This document shows, piece after piece, positions 1 to 10,821 of a stretch of DNA of 64,000 nucleotides (position 1 is its first letter; every line of letters begins with the position of its first letter). The translations under genes and the position numbers were made by a program. The stretch is from Citrobacter koseri ATCC BAA-895 (GTDB lineage Bacteria; Pseudomonadota; Gammaproteobacteria; Enterobacterales; Enterobacteriaceae): assembly GCF_000018045.1 (NCBI RefSeq), contig NC_009792.1:3410001-3474000 (forward strand), read 5' to 3'. The notes below the pieces were generated by a model. That model worked only from the letters and a program-made list of their open reading frames with translations. It made no database searches and was not told the DNA's origin.

Positions 1-1
1 C

Positions 2-1033
2 GAACCCAAATTACAGGCATGGCTGGATAAACAATACCACGGCGAAATGGACTGGATGGCTCGCCACGGAATGATGCGCGCCCGCCCTCACGAATTATTG
101 CCCGGCACGCTGCGCGTCATCAGTGTGCGCATGAATTATCTGCCTGCCAATGCCGCTTTCGCCAGTACCCTAAAAAATCCCTCTCTGGGCTACGTCAGCC
201 GTTATGCGCTGGGCCGTGACTACCATAAGCTGTTACGTAACCGTCTCAAAAAACTCGGCGAGAGGATTCAGCAGCACTGCGTTTCGCTGAATTTTAGACC
301 GTTTGTCGATTCTGCGCCCATTCTGGAACGTCCTCTGGCTGAAAAAGCCGGGCTTGGCTGGACAGGTAAGCACTCACTAATCCTTAACCGCGAAGCCGGT
401 TCGTTCTTTTTCCTGGGGGAGTTGTTAATTGATTTGCCTCTCCCCATTGATGCGCCAGTTGAAGAAGGCTGCGGGAAATGCGTTGCCTGTCTGACCATCT
501 GCCCGACCGGCGCAATCGTCGAGCCCTACACGGTGGATGCGCGCCGCTGCATCTCCTATCTCACGATTGAGCTGGAGGGGGCGATACCAGAAGCGCTTCG
601 GCCATTAATGGGCAACCGGATTTACGGCTGCGACGATTGTCAGCTTATCTGCCCGTGGAACCGCTACTCGCAACTGACCGATGAAGAAGATTTCAGTCCC
701 CGCAAGCATCTTCACGCGCCAGAGCTGATTGAACTGTTTGGCTGGAGCGAAGCCTGGTTTTTAAAAGTTACGGAAGGATCGGCGATTCGCCGCATTGGTC
801 ACTTACGCTGGCTGCGAAATATTGCCGTCGCGTTAGGCAATGCGCCCTGGGATAACGCCGTGATTACCGCCCTGGAAAGTCGCCGGGGTGAGCACCCACT
901 TCTCGATGAACACATAGAGTGGGCGATTGCGCAGCAAATTGAGAAGCGAAATGCCTGCGTGGTGGAGGTGCAATTACCGAAGAAACAACGCCTGGTCAGG
1001 GTCATTGAAAAGGGACTGCCGCGCGACGCCTGA
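2..1033 (+). CDS. queG: Epoxyqueuosine reductase QueG, 5' end cut by window
   Basis: QueG catalyses the last step of queuosine synthesis in tRNA, reducing epoxyqueuosine to queuosine with cobalamin and two [4Fe-4S] clusters. The reading frame is open from base 2, so about 343 codons of a roughly 380-residue protein are present and the start lies outside. Two ferredoxin-like cysteine groups are visible: GCGKCVACLTICP near base 470 and GCDDCQLICPWN near base 630. The motif DSAPILER, typical of the cobalamin-proximal part of the family, lies near base 310. The frame ends in TGA at 1031-1033. The Escherichia neighbourhood (queG, glycine tRNAs, orn) is conserved. The identity is well supported; only the N-terminus is missing. 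Confidence 0.95.
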   Translation, partial: EPKLQAWLDKQYHGEMDWMARHGMMRARPHELLPGTLRVISVRMNYLPANAAFASTLKNPSLGYVSRYALGRDYHKLLRNRLKKLGERIQQHCVSLNFRPFVDSAPILERPLAEKAGLGWTGKHSLILNREAGSFFFLGELLIDLPLPIDAPVEEGCGKCVACLTICPTGAIVEPYTVDARRCISYLTIELEGAIPEALRPLMGNRIYGCDDCQLICPWNRYSQLTDEEDFSPRKHLHAPELIELFGWSEAWFLKVTEGSAIRRIGHLRWLRNIAVALGNAPWDNAVITALESRRGEHPLLDEHIEWAIAQQIEKRNACVVEVQLPKKQRLVRVIEKGLPRDA

Positions 1034-1302
1034 GTCATCCACAGCTTGTGTATAAAAATAAAAAGACATTGCGATTCAAGAGGGAAAAAATCGTCAAGTG
1101 ATCGCATTAACATTTCGAAATGATAATTAATTTATCAATTTCAATAAGTTACAAAGTTACTATTCACCAGGCGAAGTTTTTTGTATTCCAGGAATAATGC
1201 CTGGACCTGTGGATAAGTCTGTTTACAAGAGTGTTTCAGAGGCAAAATAGAAGGTCCCCAACGTGAAAATACGCTGTGGATAATTTTATGGAGATAAGAA
1301 TT
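1034..1302. other. Intergenic stretch between queG and tRNA-Gly, no gene seen
   Basis: About 270 AT-rich bases lie between the convergent queG and tRNA-Gly genes. I see no credible reading frame and no clear hairpin with a T-run. It must hold the 3' ends of both transcripts, but no terminator could be assigned with confidence. Confidence 0.5.
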
Positions 1303-1378
<76 letters not shown>

Positions 1379-1446
1379 TTAATCTTCGTCTTCCAAGCCG
1401 CTGCCTGAAATCCTGCGATTGGGTATCTGGTGTTGCTTTCAAATTT

Positions 1447-1522
<76 letters not shown>

Positions 1523-1613
1523 TTAATCTTCGTTTTTCAGACTGTTATCTGAAATTCTGTGATTAAATTTGTTGCTGTCGTAATTCGCATTTCTGCGTCG
1601 TTACGGGAGGCGC

Positions 1614-1641
1614 ATTATACGAGAAATCCTTTCTGCTGCAA
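1614..1641 (-). promoter_or_regulatory. Promoter of the tRNA-Gly operon
   Basis: On the minus strand TTGCAG (-35, 1636-1641) is followed after 16 bases by a perfect TATAAT (-10, 1614-1619) and a GC-rich discriminator (GCGCCTCCCG). A strong core with a GC-rich discriminator is the signature of stringently controlled stable-RNA promoters. Confidence 0.85.
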
Positions 1642-1754
1642 CCCCCTAAAACGCAATTTTTTCCGTTTTCGTTCTGAGTGTTGAATTTATCAGCAAAGCG
1701 TACAATTTAGCGCCAAATTCACCCCGCCGCAAGCACACCCGGCAGGCAAATCGT

Positions 1755-1789
1755 AAGCCGGATAAGACGCTTCGCTTCGCCATCCGGCA
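1755..1789. repeat. REP sequence downstream of orn
   Basis: The stretch reads as an imperfect palindrome of the REP family: AAGCCGGATAAG, a short centre, then CGCCATCCGGCA. It sits just 3' of orn, the usual place for such elements, where they stabilise mRNA ends or act as gyrase and IHF sites. Confidence 0.8.
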
Positions 1790-1799
1790 AACACGCCGT

Positions 1800-2345
1800 T
1801 TACAGCTTAATAAAATTCTCGCGGTAATAAGCCAGCTCCGCCACCGACTCGCGAATATCATCCATCGCCTGGTGCGTCCCCTGCTTGGTAAAACCGGCAA
1901 GGATTTCCGGCTTCCAGCGACGCGCCAGCTCTTTCAGCGTACTCACATCCAGATAGCGATAGTGGAAATAGGCTTCCAGTTCAGGCATGTACTTAAACAG
2001 AAAACGGCGATCCTGGCCGATGCTGTTGCCACAAATCGGTGATTTACCTGCCGGAACCCACTCTTTTAAAAATTCAATGGTCGCCAGTTCTGCGGCGCGA
2101 TCGTCAAACGAGCTGGCTTTTACCCGATCCACCAGACCACTTCCGGTATGGGTACGCACGTTCCAGTCATCCATTAACGCCAGCTGTTCAGCAGACTGAT
2201 GCACCGCAATCGTCGGCCCTTCCGCCAGGATATTCAGGTTGGCATCGGTCACCAGCGTCGCGATCTCAATAATGCGATCGCGCTCGGGATCCAGGCCGGT
2301 CATCTCAAGATCTATCCAAATGAGGTTGTTTTCATTGGCACTCAT
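1800..2345 (-). CDS. orn: Oligoribonuclease
   Basis: Orn is a cytoplasmic 3'-5' exonuclease that degrades 2-5 nt RNAs, including pGpG left from c-di-GMP breakdown, and is essential in Escherichia. The product is 181 residues when started at the ATG at 2345 (MSANENN), the usual family length; four codons upstream is an in-frame alternative ATG. DEDDh catalytic residues are visible: D12 and E14 in IDLEMTG, the Asp in GQDRRF, and the His and Asp of THQAMDDI near residue 158. It is divergent from rsgA, with 106 bp between the two starts. Its pGpG-clearing role links it indirectly to the EAL protein at 40847. Confidence 0.97.
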
Positions 2346-2451
2346 GCTATTTTCCACCCTTCAGAGGTCACAGTCAGTGTGACTATATTCATCTAAAATA
2401 GCGTGTATCATAGATGTTTTGCCCATTGCGGGCGACCAGGAGCCAGTACGA

Positions 2452-3504
2452 TTGAGTAAAAATAAACTCTCCAAAGGCCAACAGCGCCGCGTGAAAGCCA
2501 ATCACCAGCGTCGTCTAAAAACGTCCACGGAGAAGGCAGACTTCGATGACAACCTGTTCGGCGAGACCGCTGAAGGTATCGTCATTAGCCGCTTTGGCAT
2601 GCATGCCGACGTAGAATCCGCCGATGGCGAGATTCACCGCTGCAACATCCGTCGCACGATCCGTTCGCTGGTCACCGGCGATCGCGTCGTCTGGCGTCCG
2701 GGTAAAGCGGCGGCTGAAGGCGTCAACGTCAAAGGGATCGTCGAAGCCGTACACGAACGCACCTCCGTGCTAACGCGCCCGGATTTCTACGACGGCGTGA
2801 AGCCTATTGCCGCCAATATCAACCAAATCGTCATTGTCTCCGCCATTTTGCCGGAGCTGTCGCTCAATATTATCGACCGCTACCTGGTGGCCTGCGAAAC
2901 GTTGCAGGTTGAACCGATTATCGTGCTCAATAAAATCGATCTGCTGGATGACGAAGGGATGGACTTCGTTAACGAGCAGATGGATATCTATCGCGACATC
3001 GGCTATCGCGTGTTGATGGTATCCAGCCATACGCAAGATGGCCTCAAACCATTAGAAGAGGCGCTAACCGGCCGTATCAGCATCTTTGCCGGGCAGTCTG
3101 GCGTTGGAAAATCGAGCCTGTTGAACGCCCTTCTGGGCCTACAGGAAGCGATCCTCACCAATGATGTGTCGGATAACTCCGGTCTGGGGCAGCACACCAC
3201 GACCGCCGCGCGCCTGTATCACTTCCCGCACGGCGGCGATGTGATTGACTCCCCCGGGGTACGCGAATTTGGCCTCTGGCATCTCGAACCGGAACAAATC
3301 ACCCACGGATTTGTCGAATTTCATGACTACCTGGGCCATTGCAAATATCGCGACTGCAAGCATGATACCGACCCAGGTTGCGCCATCCGTGAAGCGGTAG
3401 AAGACAGTAAAATTGCAGAAACCCGTTTCGAAAATTATCACCGCATTCTGGAAAGCATGGCACAGGTAAAAACACGTAAAAACTTTTCTGATATGGACGA
3501 CTGA
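2452..3504 (+). CDS. rsgA: Ribosome small-subunit biogenesis GTPase RsgA
   Basis: RsgA is a circularly permuted GTPase that checks late 30S maturation. I chose the TTG at 2452 because AGGAG lies about ten bases upstream and the product (350 aa, [13 protein letters not shown] at the start) then has the family length; an ATG at 2419 would add 11 untypical residues. An OB-fold N-terminal part precedes the permuted G motifs: NKID (G4) comes before GQSGVGKSS (G1, P-loop) and DSPG (G3). A C-terminal zinc finger is visible as [14 protein letters not shown]. No defects are seen. Confidence 0.96.
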   Translation: MSKNKLSKGQQRRVKANHQRRLKTSTEKADFDDNLFGETAEGIVISRFGMHADVESADGEIHRCNIRRTIRSLVTGDRVVWRPGKAAAEGVNVKGIVEAVHERTSVLTRPDFYDGVKPIAANINQIVIVSAILPELSLNIIDRYLVACETLQVEPIIVLNKIDLLDDEGMDFVNEQMDIYRDIGYRVLMVSSHTQDGLKPLEEALTGRISIFAGQSGVGKSSLLNALLGLQEAILTNDVSDNSGLGQHTTTAARLYHFPHGGDVIDSPGVREFGLWHLEPEQITHGFVEFHDYLGHCKYRDCKHDTDPGCAIREAVEDSKIAETRFENYHRILESMAQVKTRKNFSDMDD

Positions 3505-3595
3505 CAACTACGCTAAGCATCGCTAGAATCGTCCCCTTTTTTCAGGATGCCGGCGTCAATGCCGGTTCAGGAACAACAATGGCCTGGAGGCTACC

Positions 3596-4564
3596 TTGTT
3601 AAACTCATTTAAACTTTCGCTACAATACATTCTGCCGAAACTATGGCTCACTCGCCTGGCGGGCTGGGGCGCAAGAAAACGAGCGGGCTGGCTGACCAAA
3701 CTGGTTATCGATCTGTTCGTGAAATACTACAAGGTCGATATGAAAGAGGCGCAGAAGCCGGATACCGCCAGCTATCGCACCTTTAACGATTTCTTTGTTC
3801 GTCCGCTGCGTGACGACGTCCGTCCGGTGAATACCGATCCAAACGTACTGGTGATGCCGGCTGACGGCGTGATCAGCCAGTCAGGTAAAATAGAAGAAGA
3901 TAAAATCCTGCAAGCGAAAGGTCACAACTACAGCCTGGAAGCGCTGCTGGCAGGTAACTACCTGATGGCGGACCTGTTCCGCAACGGCTCGTTTGTCACC
4001 ACCTACCTCTCTCCGCGCGACTACCACCGCGTACACATGCCGTGCAACGGCATCCTGCGCGAGATGATCTACGTACCGGGCGATCTGTTCTCGGTGAATC
4101 ACCTGACCGCGCAAAACGTGCCAAACCTGTTTGCCCGTAACGAACGCGTGATCTGCCTGTTTGACACGGAATTTGGTCCAATGGCGCAAATTCTGGTCGG
4201 GGCGACCATTGTCGGCAGCATCGAAACCGTCTGGGCGGGAACCATTACGCCGCCGCGTGAAGGCGTGATCAAACGCTGGACCTGGCCGGAAGGGGAAAGC
4301 GAAGGGTCTGTGGCGCTGTTGAAAGGTCAGGAGATGGGCCGTTTCAAACTGGGTTCAACCGTGATCAACCTGTTTGCGCCGGGTAAAGTCACGCTGGCTG
4401 AACAGCTACAAAGCCTGTCAGTGACCAAAATCGGTCAGCCGCTGGCCGTTTCTACCGAACTCTTCGTGACCCCTGAAGCGGAACCCGCGCCGCTGCCGGA
4501 AGAAGAGATCAACGCCGAACACGACGCCAGCCCGCTGGTTGACGACAAGAAAGACGAAAGTTAA
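3596..4564 (+). CDS. psd: Phosphatidylserine decarboxylase proenzyme
   Basis: Psd makes phosphatidylethanolamine at the inner membrane. The frame starts at TTG 3596, with GGAGG 5 bases upstream, and gives 322 residues, the Escherichia length. The self-cleavage motif LGST (in [11 protein letters not shown]) lies near residue 254; cleavage before the Ser creates the pyruvoyl group. The motif RDYHRVHMP is the conserved active-site region. mscM follows 16 bp downstream on the same strand, as in Escherichia, where the two are co-transcribed under sigma-E and CpxR control; I did not identify those sites here. Confidence 0.97.
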   Translation: MLNSFKLSLQYILPKLWLTRLAGWGARKRAGWLTKLVIDLFVKYYKVDMKEAQKPDTASYRTFNDFFVRPLRDDVRPVNTDPNVLVMPADGVISQSGKIEEDKILQAKGHNYSLEALLAGNYLMADLFRNGSFVTTYLSPRDYHRVHMPCNGILREMIYVPGDLFSVNHLTAQNVPNLFARNERVICLFDTEFGPMAQILVGATIVGSIETVWAGTITPPREGVIKRWTWPEGESEGSVALLKGQEMGRFKLGSTVINLFAPGKVTLAEQLQSLSVTKIGQPLAVSTELFVTPEAEPAPLPEEEINAEHDASPLVDDKKDES

Positions 4565-4580
4565 ATAAAGGATCGCTGCT

Positions 4581-7500
4581 GTGCGCCTGATTATCACTTT
4601 TCTGATGGCCTGGTGCCTCAGCCTGGGGGCGTACGCTGCGACGGCCCCCGACGCCAAACTGATTGCCCAGGAACTGGAGCAGGCTAAAGCGGCAAAACCC
4701 GCTCAGCCAGAGGCCGTAGAGGCCCTCCAGTCTGCGCTGAACGCGCTTGAGGAACGAAAAGGTTCTCTTGAGCGCGCCGAACAATATCAGCAGGTCATCG
4801 ACAATTTCCCTAAGCTGTCCGCGACGCTACGCGCACAGCTCAATAACTTGCGCGACGAACCGCGCAGCGTGCCGCCAGGCATGTCCACCGATGCGCTAAG
4901 CCAGGAGATCCTCCAGGTCAGCAGCCAGTTGCTGGATAAAAGCCGTCAGGCCCAGCAGGAGCGAGAGCGCGCCCGTGAAATCGCTGATTCGTTAAGCCAG
5001 CTTCCACAACAGCAAACGGATGCCCGTCGCCAGTTAAATGAGATTGAGCGGCGCATTGGCACCGCCAGCGGCAACTCCCCGCTCAACCAGGCGCAAAATC
5101 TGAGTATGCAGGCCGAATCCGCCAGGCTCAAAGCGCAGGTTGATGAGCTGGAACTGGCGCAGCTTTCGGCGAATAACCGTCAGGAACTGGCGCGAATGCG
5201 CTCCGAACTGGCGGAAAAACAGAGCCAACAGCTGGATGCCTGGTTGCAGGCATTACGCAATCAATTAAACAGCCAGCGCCAACGAGAAGCAGAGCGAGCG
5301 CTGGAAAGCACCGAACTGCTGGCGGAAAACAGCGCTGATCTGCCGCCGGGCATTATCGAACAGTTCAAGGTGAACCGCGAGCTGTCGCAGGCGCTTAACC
5401 AGCAGGCGCAACGCATGGATCTGGTGGCCTCACAGCAACGCCAGGCCACCAGCCAGACGCTACAGGTTCGTCAGGCCCTGAACACCCTGCGGGAACAGTC
5501 GCAGTGGTTAGGCGTATCGAATATGCTGGGGGAAGCCCTGCGCGCGCAGGTATCGCGTCTCCCAGAAATGCCCAAGCCGCAGCAGTTAGATACCGAAATG
5601 GCGCAACTGCGCGTACACCGTATGCGCTACGAAGACCTGCTCAACAAACAACCGCAACTACGTCAGATTCGCCAGGCCGACGGTCAAACGCTGACCTCTG
5701 AGCAGAGCCGCATTCTTGACGCCCAACTGCGTACCCAACGCGAGCTGCTGAATTCACTGTTGCAGGGCGGTGATACGCTGATCCTCGAACTCACCAAGCT
5801 GAAAGTGTCCAATAGTCAACTGGAAGACGCGCTGAAAGAGGTCAACGAAGCCACTCACCGTTACCTGTTCTGGACGTCTGACGTGAGTCCGATGTCGCTC
5901 TCGTGGCCTATCAGCCTCGTTCAGGATCTGCGTCGACTGATCTCACTGGATACGTTCAATCAGCTCGGCAAAGCCAGCATCATGATGCTTACCAGCAAGG
6001 AGACGTTGCTGCCGCTGTTTGGCGCGCTGGTGCTGGTTGGTTTTAGTCTCTATTCGCGCAAACATTTCACCCGTTTTCTGGAGCGTTCATCCTCCCGCGT
6101 CGGGAAAGTCACGCAGGATCACTTCTGGCTGACGCTGCGCACCGTGTTCTGGTCTATTCTGGTCGCCTCCCCGCTGCCCGTACTGTGGGCCACGCTGGGC
6201 TATGGGTTGCAGGAGGCATGGCCTTATCCTCTGGCCGTCGCCATCGGCGACGGGGTGACAGCAACGGTTCCGCTGCTGTGGGTCGTCATGATTTGCGCCA
6301 CCTTTGCCCGCCCTAACGGTCTGTTTGTGGCGCATTTTGGCTGGCCCCGAAACCGTGTCGCGCGCGCCATGCGCTATTACCTGATGAGCATCGGGCTGAT
6401 TGTCCCGCTCATTATGGCGCTGATTATGTTTGATAATCTTAACGATCGGGAGTTCTCCGCGTCGCTGGGGCGTCTCTGCTTCATCCTGATTTGCGGCGCG
6501 CTCGCGATTGTCACGCTGAGTCTGAAGCGCGCCGGTATCCCGCTGTACCTCGATAAAGAGGGCAGCGGCGACAATATGGTCAACAGTATGCTCTGGAACC
6601 TGCTGATGGGCGCGCCGCTCATTGCGATCCTTGCGGCCGCTGTCGGCTATCTGGCCACCGCGCAGGCGCTGCTGGCGCGACTGGAGACCTCCGTCGCCAT
6701 CTGGTTCCTGCTGCTGGTTATCTATCACGTCATTCGCCGCTGGATGCTGATTCAACGTCGCCGTCTGGCGTTCGATCGCGCTAAGCATCGCCGGGCCGAA
6801 ATGCTGGCGCAACGTGCGCGCGGTGAAGAAGAACCCGCCCACTCCACCAGCCTCGAAGGGGCCGTCGAAGTGGATGAAAGCGAAGTGGATCTCGACGCCA
6901 TCAGCGCCCAGTCGCTGCGCCTGGTACGTTCTATCCTGATGCTTATCGCCCTGCTGTCGGTCATTGTGCTGTGGTCGGAAATCCATTCCGCCTTTGGCTT
7001 CCTGGAGAATATCTCGCTGTGGGATGTCACCTCCACGGTGCAAGGGGTTGAAAGTCTGGAGCCGATTACGCTGGGCGCGGTGTTGATTGCGATCCTGGTG
7101 TTTATCATCACCACGCAACTGGTGCGTAACCTGCCCGCACTGCTGGAGCTGGCGCTCTTGCAGCATCTGGATCTGACGCCCGGCACCGGCTACGCCATCA
7201 CCACCATCACCAAGTATCTGTTGATGCTGATTGGCGGGCTGGTCGGTTTCTCGATGATTGGCATTGAATGGTCGAAGTTACAATGGCTGGTCGCCGCGCT
7301 CGGTGTCGGTCTGGGCTTTGGTTTACAGGAGATCTTCGCCAACTTTATTTCCGGCTTAATCATCCTGTTCGAAAAGCCGATTCGTATTGGCGATACGGTG
7401 ACCATTCGCGACCTTACCGGCAGCGTGACCAAAATCAACACCCGCGCCACCACCATCAGCGACTGGGACCGTAAAGAGATTATCGTGCCGAACAAAGCGT

Positions 7501-7907
7501 TCATCACCGAGCAGTTTATCAACTGGTCGCTGTCTGATTCGGTAACGCGTGTGGTGCTGACCATCCCAGCGCCGTCAGACGCTAATAGCGAAGAGGTGAC
7601 GCAAATTCTGCTGACTGCGGCGCACCGCTGTTCACTGGTGATCGACAACCCGGCGCCGGAAGTATTCCTGGTTGACCTGCAACAGGGGATTCAGATCTTC
7701 GAACTGCGTATCTATGCCGCAGAGATGGGGCACCGTATGCCGTTGCGCCACGAAATCCACCAGTTGATTCTGGCGGGCTTCCATGAGCACGGTATTGATA
7801 TGCCATTCCCGCCGTTCCAGATGCGCCTGGAAAGCCTGAATGGCAGGCAGACTGGAAGAACGCTGACATCCGCCGCCAGGAAAAGTCGCCCGGCGGGAAG
7901 TTTGTAA
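4581..7907 (+). CDS. mscM: Miniconductance mechanosensitive channel MscM (YjeP)
   Basis: This is an MscS-family channel of the large MscK-like architecture that releases osmolytes on hypo-osmotic shock. The GTG start at 4581 is 16 bp after psd. The 1108-residue product begins with a signal peptide ending around AYAA, then about 450 residues of Gln/Arg-rich coiled-coil periplasmic domain, about eleven membrane segments from residue ~470, and the MscS pore and beta domain near residue 890-1000 (GVGLGFGLQEIFANFISG, then RIGDTVTI). A charged loop between membrane segments lies near residue 735-780. Length matches the Escherichia protein and no disruption is seen. Confidence 0.96.
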   Translation: MRLIITFLMAWCLSLGAYAATAPDAKLIAQELEQAKAAKPAQPEAVEALQSALNALEERKGSLERAEQYQQVIDNFPKLSATLRAQLNNLRDEPRSVPPGMSTDALSQEILQVSSQLLDKSRQAQQERERAREIADSLSQLPQQQTDARRQLNEIERRIGTASGNSPLNQAQNLSMQAESARLKAQVDELELAQLSANNRQELARMRSELAEKQSQQLDAWLQALRNQLNSQRQREAERALESTELLAENSADLPPGIIEQFKVNRELSQALNQQAQRMDLVASQQRQATSQTLQVRQALNTLREQSQWLGVSNMLGEALRAQVSRLPEMPKPQQLDTEMAQLRVHRMRYEDLLNKQPQLRQIRQADGQTLTSEQSRILDAQLRTQRELLNSLLQGGDTLILELTKLKVSNSQLEDALKEVNEATHRYLFWTSDVSPMSLSWPISLVQDLRRLISLDTFNQLGKASIMMLTSKETLLPLFGALVLVGFSLYSRKHFTRFLERSSSRVGKVTQDHFWLTLRTVFWSILVASPLPVLWATLGYGLQEAWPYPLAVAIGDGVTATVPLLWVVMICATFARPNGLFVAHFGWPRNRVARAMRYYLMSIGLIVPLIMALIMFDNLNDREFSASLGRLCFILICGALAIVTLSLKRAGIPLYLDKEGSGDNMVNSMLWNLLMGAPLIAILAAAVGYLATAQALLARLETSVAIWFLLLVIYHVIRRWMLIQRRRLAFDRAKHRRAEMLAQRARGEEEPAHSTSLEGAVEVDESEVDLDAISAQSLRLVRSILMLIALLSVIVLWSEIHSAFGFLENISLWDVTSTVQGVESLEPITLGAVLIAILVFIITTQLVRNLPALLELALLQHLDLTPGTGYAITTITKYLLMLIGGLVGFSMIGIEWSKLQWLVAALGVGLGFGLQEIFANFISGLIILFEKPIRIGDTVTIRDLTGSVTKINTRATTISDWDRKEIIVPNKAFITEQFINWSLSDSVTRVVLTIPAPSDANSEEVTQILLTAAHRCSLVIDNPAPEVFLVDLQQGIQIFELRIYAAEMGHRMPLRHEIHQLILAGFHEHGIDMPFPPFQMRLESLNGRQTGRTLTSAARKSRPAGSL

Positions 7908-7916
7908 GCCGTAATA

Positions 7917-7951
7917 ATGCCGGATGGCGGCTTCGCCTTATCCGGCCTACA
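7917..7951. repeat. REP sequence after mscM
   Basis: The imperfect palindrome ATGCCGGATGGCGG-CTTCGCC-TTATCCGGCCTAC sits ten bases after the mscM stop, between convergent mscM and yjeM. A second half-unit (GTAGGCCGGGTAA) follows at 7969-7981. Confidence 0.85.
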
Positions 7952-7991
7952 GAACAGCAATGAACGCGTAGGCCGGGTAACGGCAAAAAGA

Positions 7992-9494
7992 TTACTCCAC
8001 CGCCCACTGGGGCTGGTTTGCCATCCGGCGGCTGTAGTTCTGATAAATCGCCATCGCTAACAGCGAGAAGAATATCGGGCCGCCGGTCATCCACAGCGCG
8101 CTATTCCAGTCCCCGGCTTCAATCACCGGCTGAATGATGGTAAACACATTCGCAAACGTCACCACCAGCACGACCACGCCCGTTGCCAGCATCGTAGAAA
8201 CATGGGTTTTGAAGATCACAAATGGCCGTTCCAGGCCTTCGCGAGACTTAAAGAACGGGAAGGCCAGCGCGAGGAACAGGTACGGCAACGTCATCGACAC
8301 GTTCGCCATCAGCGTCAGTTTGTTGTAAAACGCCGACGCGGTATCACCGCCAAAAGAGACCAGCAGAATAAACAGACTCACCAGCAGACACTGCATCCAC
8401 ATTGCGGTAGCTGGCATACCTGCCGCGTTCAGCGTCGTCATCGGCGCAGGCCACAGCGCTTTTGGCGTTCCCTGGATAATGGCCTTCAATGGCGAGTAGC
8501 TCAGCGTAAAGAACGCGCCGGTATAGGCAAGGAACATGGAGAGGCCAGTGATACGCGCAAACCAGACGCCGGTCGCCATTGCCGCTTCCGGCGACAGATG
8601 CAGCGCGTTACCCAACGTCATCCCCAGGCTTTTCATCAGAATATAGGTGATATTTCCGAGGTTAACGGAGCCATTACTTAATACCTGTTGCCAGTTGGTG
8701 CTAACGCCCCATAAAAATATCGCCAGCGAATAACCAACGGAAATAACAATTGCCGCAAAAACAATTCCTTTCGCAAAGTTCTTTTCCGGCTTTTCTGTTT
8801 TATCCACCAGGCCGCCTACCGCTTCAATTCCGCCGTAGGCAAAAATAGCGAAAACAACAAATGAGAGCATGGCCAGGCCGGATTGATATCCGGGATTGGG
8901 TGAGGAGACAAAATTAATATTTTCCGAAAAATGCCCACCATTTAATAACAAAATAGCGACACTCACTAACAACAAAACCAAATTAAGACACATCACGGCA
9001 ATCCCCCCTACTGCCGTAATACGCGCAATTTTATTAATTCCCTTTGATGCGATACAGGTCACCAGAATCATCCAGCCGACGGCGAGCAGACCAACAACCT
9101 GCGTCGGTTCAAGCCCGGCGATCCGCCAGTGCTGCGTCATATCTGCACCAAACAAGAACGTAGAGAAAGGCACCCAGACTTTCGCCGCAGTGCTCACCAT
9201 CCAGATAACATAGGAGGAGAACCACATAAAAGTGCCGATAAACGCATAACGCGGGCCAACGCTATTATTCATCCACGAATAGATTCCGCCCTCTTCTTTT
9301 CGATAAGCAGAACCCATTTCAGCCATCATTAAGGCAAATGGAATAAAGAATAATAATGCAGAAAAGATATACCACGGGATCGCGCTATACCCCATTAAAT
9401 AAAACGCCGACGGGCTATTGGCAAAACCAAAAACGGACGTAAATATCATCAGGATGAGGCCAGCCAGGCTCATCTTCTTTATTGTCTGGTTCAT
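7992..9494 (-). CDS. yjeM: APC-family inner-membrane amino-acid transporter YjeM
   Basis: This is a 500-residue member of the amino acid-polyamine-organocation (APC) superfamily with about 12 to 13 membrane segments; the substrate of YjeM is not established. I start at the ATG at 9494 (MNQTIKKMSLAG), which begins just before the first membrane helix; an upstream in-frame extension of 30 residues lacks family resemblance. The motif VFGFANSPSAFYLMGYSA in helix 1 and FAYGGIEAVGGLVDKTEKPEKNF in the middle are typical of the glutamate:GABA-antiporter-like branch. It is monocistronic, between REP DNA and the hairpin at 9660. Confidence 0.9.
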   Translation of the reverse strand: MNQTIKKMSLAGLILMIFTSVFGFANSPSAFYLMGYSAIPWYIFSALLFFIPFALMMAEMGSAYRKEEGGIYSWMNNSVGPRYAFIGTFMWFSSYVIWMVSTAAKVWVPFSTFLFGADMTQHWRIAGLEPTQVVGLLAVGWMILVTCIASKGINKIARITAVGGIAVMCLNLVLLLVSVAILLLNGGHFSENINFVSSPNPGYQSGLAMLSFVVFAIFAYGGIEAVGGLVDKTEKPEKNFAKGIVFAAIVISVGYSLAIFLWGVSTNWQQVLSNGSVNLGNITYILMKSLGMTLGNALHLSPEAAMATGVWFARITGLSMFLAYTGAFFTLSYSPLKAIIQGTPKALWPAPMTTLNAAGMPATAMWMQCLLVSLFILLVSFGGDTASAFYNKLTLMANVSMTLPYLFLALAFPFFKSREGLERPFVIFKTHVSTMLATGVVVLVVTFANVFTIIQPVIEAGDWNSALWMTGGPIFFSLLAMAIYQNYSRRMANQPQWAVE

Positions 9495-9659
9495 GAAACC
9501 ATCCCTTACTCTGGGCACGTTGGCTAAACGGCGCTCACCGGTTTGCACTGCCCCCTTGCAGAGGTCAGCAATAAAAATCAACACAGAATTGATACCTGAA
9601 TGGTATCAAACATCCAGACTTATATTGTGGCTATAAGAGGGGAATTGAAAAAATGTGCT

Positions 9660-9688
9660 ACAAAATGGCGCTAATTGCGCCATTTTGT
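9660..9688 (-). terminator. Hairpin downstream of epmA
   Basis: A perfect 12-bp stem (ACAAAATGGCGC, 9660-9671, pairs with 9677-9688) has a 5-base loop. It lies 24 bases beyond the epmA stop. On the minus strand it is followed within six bases by a T-run, so it probably ends the epmA transcript. Confidence 0.65.
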
Positions 9689-9712
9689 TTCACAAAAGAG
9701 GGGTTTTCGGAT

Positions 9713-10690
9713 TTATGCCCGATCAACGGTAAAAGCGATAACCTCAGCGAGGCTTTCCGCCCCCAGCGCCAGCATCACCAGACGATCCACGCCCAGCGCC
9801 ACGCCGGAACAGTCAGGCATCCCCACCTTCAGCGCCTCCAGCAGATTGTTATCGATAGGCTGCTGCGGTAAGCCTCGCGCGGCGCGCTTACGGTTATCCT
9901 GCTCGAAGCGTTGTTGCTGCTCGCGCGCATCCGTCAGTTCGTGGAAACCATTCGCCAGCTCAATACCTTTGAAGTAAACCTCGAAGCGTTCAGCCACCCG
10001 ATGGTCTTCAGTGCTGATTTGCGCCAGCGATGCCTGGCTTGCCGGAAAATGGTACACAAACGTCGGCTTCTCTTTGCCAATGTGCGGTTCCACGCCCATA
10101 GTAAACAGCAGTTGCAGCAGCGTATCGCGATCTTCTTCGGTATCCGCGATATTGCTTAAATCCAGCTTCGCCGCCGCTTCGCGCAGTTGAGTTTTATCCG
10201 CAGACAGCGGATCAATCTCCAGATGGCGCTGAAACACCTGCTGGTAAGAAAGACTCTCCGCAGGTTGACATTCCAGCACCTGTTGCAGCAGGTCGTCCAC
10301 TTCGTTCATCAAACGGTACATGTCGTAGTGGGGACGATACCACTCCAGCATGGTGAATTCCGGGTTGTGATGACGCCCCATCTCTTCGTTGCGAAAGCTA
10401 CGGCACAGCTGGAAAACCGGGCCGCATCCCGCCACCAGCAGGCGTTTCATGTGGTATTCCGGGCTGGTCATCAGATAAAGGTTCATGCCCTGAGAGTGGC
10501 CTGGGCCGACGAAACGCGTTTCGAACGGGAACAAATGAATGTCCGTTACCGTCGCCTGGCTCATGCAGGGCGTCTCAACCTCCAGCACTCCACGATCGGC
10601 AAAGAAACGACGGATCTCCGTCATAATTGCCGCACGTTTTAACAGGTTAGGAATGGACGCGCTCGGCTGCCAGGTTGCCGTTTCGCTCAT
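9713..10690 (-). CDS. epmA: EF-P--(R)-beta-lysine ligase EpmA (PoxA/GenX)
   Basis: EpmA is a truncated class II lysyl-tRNA synthetase paralogue that attaches (R)-beta-lysine to Lys34 of elongation factor P. It has 325 residues and lacks the anticodon-binding domain. Class II motif 2 is seen in [20 protein letters not shown] and motif 3 in [15 protein letters not shown] near the end. Its partners efp (16751-17317) and epmB (17359-18387), which makes the beta-lysine, lie within this window. The gene is divergent from frdA. Confidence 0.97.
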   Translation of the reverse strand: MSETATWQPSASIPNLLKRAAIMTEIRRFFADRGVLEVETPCMSQATVTDIHLFPFETRFVGPGHSQGMNLYLMTSPEYHMKRLLVAGCGPVFQLCRSFRNEEMGRHHNPEFTMLEWYRPHYDMYRLMNEVDDLLQQVLECQPAESLSYQQVFQRHLEIDPLSADKTQLREAAAKLDLSNIADTEEDRDTLLQLLFTMGVEPHIGKEKPTFVYHFPASQASLAQISTEDHRVAERFEVYFKGIELANGFHELTDAREQQQRFEQDNRKRAARGLPQQPIDNNLLEALKVGMPDCSGVALGVDRLVMLALGAESLAEVIAFTVDRA

Positions 10691-10821
10691 GGTACTTTCT
10701 CCGATTTAAGACAAGGGCACGAAGTCTACTCGTAACACGCCAGTGAAACAAATTTTGTGCGGGAATAATGCGCTCCGCCGGAAAAGTAAAAAAAGTGAAG
10801 CCAGGTGGTTTAGTAATTAAA

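Noticed and set aside
6087..7166. 359-codon open frame antisense to mscM
   Set aside because: It is a shadow of the membrane part of mscM with a low-complexity Gln/Arg/His product.
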